Shown here: one piece after another, positions 8,644 to 11,887 of the stretch
How positions within the stretch are numbered: position 1 is the first letter of the stretch
How the letters are laid out: every line of letters starts with the position of its first letter
From: Roseovarius sp.
Lineage (GTDB): Bacteria > Pseudomonadota > Alphaproteobacteria > Rhodobacterales > Rhodobacteraceae
DNA length: 11,887 nucleotides
Direction of reading: 5' to 3'
Assembly: GCA_007125415.1 (NCBI GenBank)
Contig: SLDH01000178.1
Span: 1-11,887 of the forward strand
The notes under the pieces: model-generated
Told to the model about the DNA's origin: nothing
What the model saw: the letters and a program-made list of their open reading frames with translations, nothing else
Databases searched by the model: none
Made by a program: the position numbers and the translations under genes

Positions 8644-9051
8644 TCACTTCGCTCTCAGAAAGGTGCCGATCATGCTGTCTCGGGCAATCTCGGTGTGCCC
8701 GAGCATGCACAGATCCTCGGCACGGTTCGGATCAAGGCCTCGGGCGGTCACGAATGCCTCGCCACGGCGACGCATCCGCGCGCGTTCCTCGTCACTCTTG
8801 TGATAGGCCCTGATCTCTTCATTGGTGTAGCCAAGGCTGCGTGCCCTGTTCCGCAACGTGTTCAGATAGTTCAGTCCCCTCAGCGTGCGGGCATCGATCT
8901 CGTCGCATTCCTTGCTGATCTCATGGGCGATGGCCACCCACATCATGCTGTCATCGATTTCCCTGACATCACGCAGTGGCGGCTTGGTCTCGGCAAGGCC
9001 CGCGCCCGCCATCATGCTGATGCAAAATCCAAGCAGAAGTCTGGAACGCAT
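8644..9051 (-). CDS. Exported protein resembling DUF5333, upstream of nuoG
   Basis: Predicted secreted protein of 135 residues. The N-terminus [20 protein letters not shown] is a good Sec signal peptide, with probable cleavage before Glu21. The mature part is helical and charged, with [18 protein letters not shown] (36-53) and [20 protein letters not shown] (73-92). Two cysteines remain, Cys49 and Cys115, a possible disulfide pair. From memory it resembles the DUF5333 family of Rhodobacterales, which has this genomic position; not verified. The start ATG at 9051 was chosen over in-frame codons further upstream because of AGGAG at 9063-9059 and because it begins the signal peptide directly. 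It is the only gene in the cluster preceded by more than 100 noncoding bases, so it may begin a separately controlled segment. Function is unknown. Confidence 0.78.
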   Translation of the reverse strand: MRSRLLLGFCISMMAGAGLAETKPPLRDVREIDDSMMWVAIAHEISKECDEIDARTLRGLNYLNTLRNRARSLGYTNEEIRAYHKSDEERARMRRRGEAFVTARGLDPNRAEDLCMLGHTEIARDSMIGTFLRAK

Positions 9052-9175
9052 TTTCAGTCTCCTCTCCATTGACCTGAAGGGGCCGCAAGCGCAGCATCCT
9101 CCCTTTCGTTCAATGAAATCTTCGTCCACCGATATGCAATAGCACCTGTCGTGACGGGCTGATACAGAACGCCTT
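9052..9175. other. 124-base noncoding spacer, largest gap in the cluster
   Basis: The spacer lies between the small lipoprotein gene and the DUF5333-like gene. It is less GC-rich in its middle third than the genes around it. It contains a short near-palindrome, TTTCATTGAACGAAA, at about 9103-9117. I see no convincing -35/-10 pair and no stem followed by a T run, so neither a promoter nor a terminator can be claimed. In an operon whose other gaps are mostly 0-13 bases, a spacer of this size is a candidate site for an internal promoter or for RNA processing. Confidence 0.4.
9059..9063 (-). promoter_or_regulatory. Ribosome binding site deciding the start of the DUF5333-like gene
   Basis: AGGAG within GGAGAGGAGACTG on the minus strand, seven bases before the ATG at 9051. 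It favours this ATG over the in-frame ATG at 9069, which would add six residues (MERRLK) before the signal peptide. Confidence 0.65.
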
Positions 9176-9529
9176 TTACCATGTCACGCAGCGCCCCCGC
9201 AGCACGAGCCGGCCACCGGACGTATCGACAGTCGCAGGATCAATCGCCGAAAGCCATTCGATTTCGGAACTGCCAAAATTCCTGATGCAATAGCCCGTGC
9301 CTCCGTGAACACCGGCGGCGACGGCACCTTCGACACCCTGGTCGGCCCGGCGCACCGTGACTTCGAAAACAGCCCGTTCGCTACGGTCAACCGCTCTCTC
9401 GCGGGTCGGATAGAAATTCCCGTCGAACAGCACGCTCCGGTTCCGTTCGGTACAGGCGCCAAGAGCGATCACGGCGATCAGGCAAAGAGCCGAGGCGCGC
9501 GTCGCCGTATGTCGTCTTGCTTCAACCAC
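9176..9529 (-). CDS. Small predicted lipoprotein between the MAPEG gene and the DUF5333-like gene
   Basis: Predicted lipoprotein of 117 residues, taking GTG at 9529 as start. The signal peptide has an Arg-rich n-region (EARRHTATRAS), a hydrophobic core (ALCLIAVIA) and the lipobox LGAC with Cys26 as the lipidated residue. The mature part begins TERNRSVLFDGNFYPTRERA and contains FEVTVRRADQGVEGAVAAGV, then TGYCIRNFGSSEIEW and, at the C-terminus, GRCVTW. The two cysteines (81 and 114) may form a disulfide. The GTG start is supported by AGGAG at 9543-9539 with nine bases of spacing and overlaps the end of the MAPEG gene by eight bases. A TTG at 9547 is an alternative. I recall similar short secreted proteins in Rhodobacteraceae, with no known function. 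A periplasmic, membrane-anchored role is inferred from the signal peptide only. Confidence 0.7.
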   Translation of the reverse strand: MVEARRHTATRASALCLIAVIALGACTERNRSVLFDGNFYPTRERAVDRSERAVFEVTVRRADQGVEGAVAAGVHGGTGYCIRNFGSSEIEWLSAIDPATVDTSGGRLVLRGRCVTW

Positions 9530-9947
9530 CGAAGAACACTCCTGCAATCGCCAGCATGGCCAAAATCACACATGCAAACAGGCCCGCGCCGAAGGCAACC
9601 GACCGCAGGCTCATATCTGCGCGGCCAAGACCACCCACATGGATCACAGTCATCGCGATCCGTGCCACCAGAAATACCGAGGCCAGCAGGTTGACCCAGA
9701 AGGGCGACGCGCCTGCAAGGATCGCCGCCAGGGTCACGGCAATGAAAAACCCCATGCTCTCGGTCAGATTGAGATACGCCCGATGCCAACGATAGGCCGA
9801 CGCGCTGTAGTCGGCTTGCGGTGTTGCACCGGGCGGCAGACCTTGCATGGCCTTCTGACGGCCAACAAGCGGACCCATCACAAGACCGAAAAGCCCGATC
9901 AGCGCCATCGCGACAATTGCATGACCATATGGTGCGAAAACGTCCAT
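9522..9947 (-). CDS. MAPEG-family integral membrane protein downstream of nuoF
   Basis: Membrane protein of 141 residues with four predicted transmembrane helices (about 7-28, 64-80, 84-104, 117-138), the topology of the MAPEG family (membrane-associated proteins in eicosanoid and glutathione metabolism). The family motif region after helix 1 is recognisable: YRWHRAYLNLTESMGFF, with Arg53, His55, Asn60 and Glu63 at the positions where MAPEG proteins have conserved charged and polar residues. Bacterial MAPEG members are mostly uncharacterised; some have glutathione transferase or peroxidase activity. The start ATG lies two bases after the nuoF stop, so it is translated right behind nuoF. Whether it acts on complex I, on quinones or on membrane lipids cannot be told from the sequence. 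Confidence 0.85.
   Translation of the reverse strand: MDVFAPYGHAIVAMALIGLFGLVMGPLVGRQKAMQGLPPGATPQADYSASAYRWHRAYLNLTESMGFFIAVTLAAILAGASPFWVNLLASVFLVARIAMTVIHVGGLGRADMSLRSVAFGAGLFACVILAMLAIAGVFFGG
9539..9543 (-). promoter_or_regulatory. Ribosome binding site supporting a GTG start for the small lipoprotein
   Basis: AGGAG on the minus strand, nine bases before GTG at 9529. It lies inside the last codons of the MAPEG gene. It favours the GTG start over the TTG at 9547, which lies upstream of this site and cannot use it. Confidence 0.5.
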
Positions 9948-9949
9948 CC

Positions 9950-11248
9950 CTACTCCGCCGCCACCGCTGTGACGCGGCCGGATTTCTGCGCCTTGATGCG
10001 GTCCTCGATCTCATCGCGGAAATTCCGGATGAGGCCCTGGATGGGCCAGGCCGCCGCATCGCCGAGCGCGCAGATCGTGTGGCCTTCCACCTGTTTCGAG
10101 ACATCAAACAACATGTCGATCTCTTCCACCTCGGCCTCGCCCCGGACGAGACGTTCCATCACCCGCATCATCCAGCCCGTCCCCTCACGGCAGGGAGTGC
10201 ACTGGCCGCAGCTTTCGTGCTTGTAGAACTTCGCCAACCGCCAGATCGCCTTGATCACATCCGTGGACTGGTCCATCACGATCACCGCTGCCGTACCGAG
10301 CCCTGATCCGAGGTCCTTCTGGAGGTAGTCGAAATCCATGATCGCGTCTTGCATGTTCTCCCCGCGCACACAAGGCACCGAGGAGCCACCGGGGATCACC
10401 GCCTTGAGATTGTCCCAACCGCCGCGAATGCCACCACAATGCTTGTCGATCAGTTCCTTGAACGGGATCGACATGGCCTCTTCCACCACACAGGGATGGT
10501 TCACATGGCCCGAGATCGCGAAGATCTTCGTGCCCGAATTGTTGGGCCGGCCAAACCCTGCAAACCATTGCGCGCCCCGCCGCAGGACCGTCGGCACCAC
10601 GGCAATGCTCTCCACATTGTTCACCGTGGTGGGGCAGCCATAGAGCCCGGCACCTGCCGGAAAGGGCGGTTTCATGCGCGGCATGCCCTTCTTGCCCTCG
10701 AGGCTTTCAAGCAGGGCCGTCTCCTCGCCGCAGATATAGGCCCCCGCGCCATGCACCAGATAAAGATCGAAATCCCAGCCCGACTTGCAGGCGTTTCGCC
10801 CGATCAGCCCCGCCTCATAGGCCTCATCAATGGCGCGCTGCAGCGCTTCCTTCTCGCGGATATATTCCCCGCGGATATAGATATAGCAGGCATGGGCCTG
10901 CATGGCGAAACTGGCAATCAGGCAGCCTTCGATCAGCGTATGCGGATCATGGCGCATGATCTCGCGGTCCTTGCAGGTGCCGGGCTCGCTTTCATCGGCA
11001 TTCACCACAAGATAGGCGGGCCGCCCATCGCTTTCCTTGGGCATGAATGACCATTTCAGCCCGGTGGGAAACCCCGCACCGCCGCGCCCGCGCAGGCCGC
11101 TCGACTTCATCTCGTCGATGATCCAGTCGCGCCCCTTGGCCAGGATTGCTGCCGTCCCATCCCAATGGCCACGCGCCTGCGCGCCCTTGAGCGTGCGGTC
11201 ATGCATCCCGTAGAGGTTCGTGAATATACGGTCTTCGTCCTTGAGCAT
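9950..11248 (-). CDS. nuoF: NADH-quinone oxidoreductase subunit F (NuoF), NADH- and FMN-binding subunit
   Basis: Catalytic entry subunit of complex I (51 kDa/NDUFV1 type), 432 residues. It oxidises NADH with FMN and passes electrons to cluster N3. The nucleotide and flavin-binding region has [16 protein letters not shown] (51-66) and [20 protein letters not shown] (83-102). The second glycine-rich segment is [19 protein letters not shown] (167-185). The N3 4Fe-4S cluster ligands are Cys347, 350 and 353 in [15 protein letters not shown], plus Cys393. Length and all motifs match the alphaproteobacterial and mitochondrial family. The C-terminus extends slightly with [14 protein letters not shown]. 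The start ATG lies four bases after the stop of the small two-helix protein, with AGGGG just upstream. The gene looks intact. Confidence 0.98.
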   Translation of the reverse strand: MLKDEDRIFTNLYGMHDRTLKGAQARGHWDGTAAILAKGRDWIIDEMKSSGLRGRGGAGFPTGLKWSFMPKESDGRPAYLVVNADESEPGTCKDREIMRHDPHTLIEGCLIASFAMQAHACYIYIRGEYIREKEALQRAIDEAYEAGLIGRNACKSGWDFDLYLVHGAGAYICGEETALLESLEGKKGMPRMKPPFPAGAGLYGCPTTVNNVESIAVVPTVLRRGAQWFAGFGRPNNSGTKIFAISGHVNHPCVVEEAMSIPFKELIDKHCGGIRGGWDNLKAVIPGGSSVPCVRGENMQDAIMDFDYLQKDLGSGLGTAAVIVMDQSTDVIKAIWRLAKFYKHESCGQCTPCREGTGWMMRVMERLVRGEAEVEEIDMLFDVSKQVEGHTICALGDAAAWPIQGLIRNFRDEIEDRIKAQKSGRVTAVAAE

Positions 11249-11252
11249 CCAG

Positions 11253-11474
11253 CTACCCCTGATTTTCCTGACGCAAGCGCCAGAGTTGATAGATCAGCAC
11301 GAAGGCCCAGATGAACCCGGCCAGTGCGAGCATGTCGAAAAGCGCCCTTGTGCGGTTGGTCAGTTCCAGATGCCCACCGATCAGCGATGCCAGTATCCAC
11401 AAGACACCCGTACCCGCGATGACCATCGCAGTGAAGCGGCCTTTGCGGGCAATCTGTTCATCGCGTTCCGACAT
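11253..11474 (-). CDS. Small two-helix membrane protein resembling DUF5337, upstream of nuoF
   Basis: Protein of 73 residues with two hydrophobic helices: [19 protein letters not shown] (16-34) and [20 protein letters not shown] (45-64). A charged N-terminus ([13 protein letters not shown]) precedes them and a short basic tail (WRLRQENQG) follows. Both ends carry positive charge, so both are predicted to face the cytoplasm, with a short loop ([10 protein letters not shown]) outside. From memory it matches DUF5337, a family annotated in Rhodobacterales next to nuoF; unverified here. It starts 13 bases after the stop of the NuoE-like gene and ends four bases before nuoF. A role as an accessory or assembly factor of complex I is conceivable, but only its position supports it. 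Confidence 0.75.
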   Translation of the reverse strand: MSERDEQIARKGRFTAMVIAGTGVLWILASLIGGHLELTNRTRALFDMLALAGFIWAFVLIYQLWRLRQENQG

Positions 11475-11487
11475 TTCACCTGACTAT

Positions 11488-11887
11488 CTAGTACACGTCG
11501 CCATCTTCGACACGTTTGGAAAAGGCCGTTTCGCCCCCTCCGGCCAGAATCCTCGCCTGTTCGATCCAGTTGTCACGGCTCACCCGGCCCTTGAAGCCTT
11601 CCAGGTTTTCATCGACCCACGCCACCTCTTCGGCTGTCCAGTTGGCGATCTGGTCGTAATGATAGAATCCCATGGAATGGCAGAGCTTTTCCAGTTTCGG
11701 CCCGACACCCTTGATCAGCTTGAGGTCATCGGCCTTTCCTTCGCGGGGGGCAGAGAGCGCCTCGGGGCGTTTGCCCTCAGCGGCCTCGGGCGCGGGGGAA
11801 GGCGCTGCCGCAGCAGGTTTCGGTTTCTCGGTCTTTGGCTTTTCGGGTTCGGGCTTTTCGGCCTTGGCCTTCTCCGGTTTGGCCTTC
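11488..11887 (-). CDS. nuoE: C-terminal part of a probable NuoE with Lys/Pro/Glu-rich linker and helix-hairpin-helix-like domain
   Basis: Only the last 132 codons are in the window; the frame is open at the right edge. The first 50 residues are low-complexity, with repeated Lys-Pro-Glu units (EKPEPEKPKTEKPKP) and then an Ala/Pro-rich stretch. A globular domain follows, from about 11730 to 11520: DDLKLIKGVGPKLEKLCHSM, then GFYHYDQIANWTAEEVAWVD, then a GFKGRVSRDNWIEQARIL segment. The core IKGVGPKLEKL fits a helix-hairpin-helix turn, as in the domain found at the C-terminus of several alphaproteobacterial proteins, including some L21 ribosomal proteins. Position before nuoF, and the known long C-terminal extension of NuoE in Rhodobacter, suggest this is the NuoE tail. 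A separate protein between nuoE and nuoF cannot be excluded, because the thioredoxin-like 2Fe-2S domain lies outside the window. Confidence 0.7.
   Translation of the reverse strand, partial: KAKPEKAKAEKPEPEKPKTEKPKPAAAAPSPAPEAAEGKRPEALSAPREGKADDLKLIKGVGPKLEKLCHSMGFYHYDQIANWTAEEVAWVDENLEGFKGRVSRDNWIEQARILAGGGETAFSKRVEDGDVY

Noticed and set aside
6788..8803. Plus-strand open frame of 671 codons opposite nuoG
   Set aside because: It mirrors the nuoG codons and has no recognisable motif. It is explained by GC-rich third positions of the sense gene.
8995..9097. Possible small frame starting with ATG after GGGAGG, overlapping the DUF5333-like gene start
   Set aside because: The Shine-Dalgarno-like stretch touches the ATG with no spacing, and the frame runs out of phase through a well-supported signal peptide. 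Chance frame.

Overview
The window is the central and distal part of a NADH:quinone oxidoreductase (respiratory complex I, nuo) operon. Every gene I can support lies on the minus strand, so transcription runs from high to low coordinates. The high GC content, the NuoG that lacks cluster N7 ligands (mitochondrial-like), and the small genes interspersed among nuo genes point to an alphaproteobacterium, most likely a member of the Rhodobacteraceae. That family placement is inference; no rRNA or tRNA is present.

In transcription order the layout is: the 3' end of a gene that is probably nuoE, ending in a Lys/Pro/Glu-rich linker and a helix-hairpin-helix-like domain (11887-11488); a two-helix membrane protein resembling DUF5337 (11474-11253); nuoF (11248-9950); a MAPEG-family membrane protein (9947-9522); a small lipoprotein (9529-9176); a 124-base spacer; an exported protein resembling DUF5333 (9051-8644); nuoG (8635-6623); a second small lipoprotein (6623-6213); nuoH (6205-5168); a methyltransferase-like protein (5161-4379); nuoI (4375-3881); a carboxymuconolactone-decarboxylase-like protein (3884-3471); nuoJ (3474-2866); an 87-base spacer with a hairpin and a doubtful 23-codon frame; nuoK (2778-2473); nuoL (2468-417); and the 5' part of nuoM (417-1, cut by the window edge).

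The core subunits cover the NADH-oxidising module (NuoE tail, NuoF, NuoG), the connecting module (NuoI) and the proton-pumping membrane arm (NuoH, J, K, L, M). They look intact: the iron-sulfur ligands and the pump residues are present. Junctions are very tight (overlaps of 1, 4 or 8 bases, or gaps of 2-13 bases), so the whole segment is probably one translationally coupled transcript.

The non-routine content is the set of accessory genes placed between core genes: one methyltransferase-like protein, one CMD-fold protein, one MAPEG protein, one two-helix membrane protein and three predicted exported proteins, each of which keeps exactly two cysteines for a possible disulfide. Rhodobacter nuo operons are known to contain unidentified reading frames, so part of this is lineage-typical. 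The methyltransferase-like gene between nuoH and nuoI is the most unexpected. I found no mobile element, CRISPR array, RNA gene or clear terminator.
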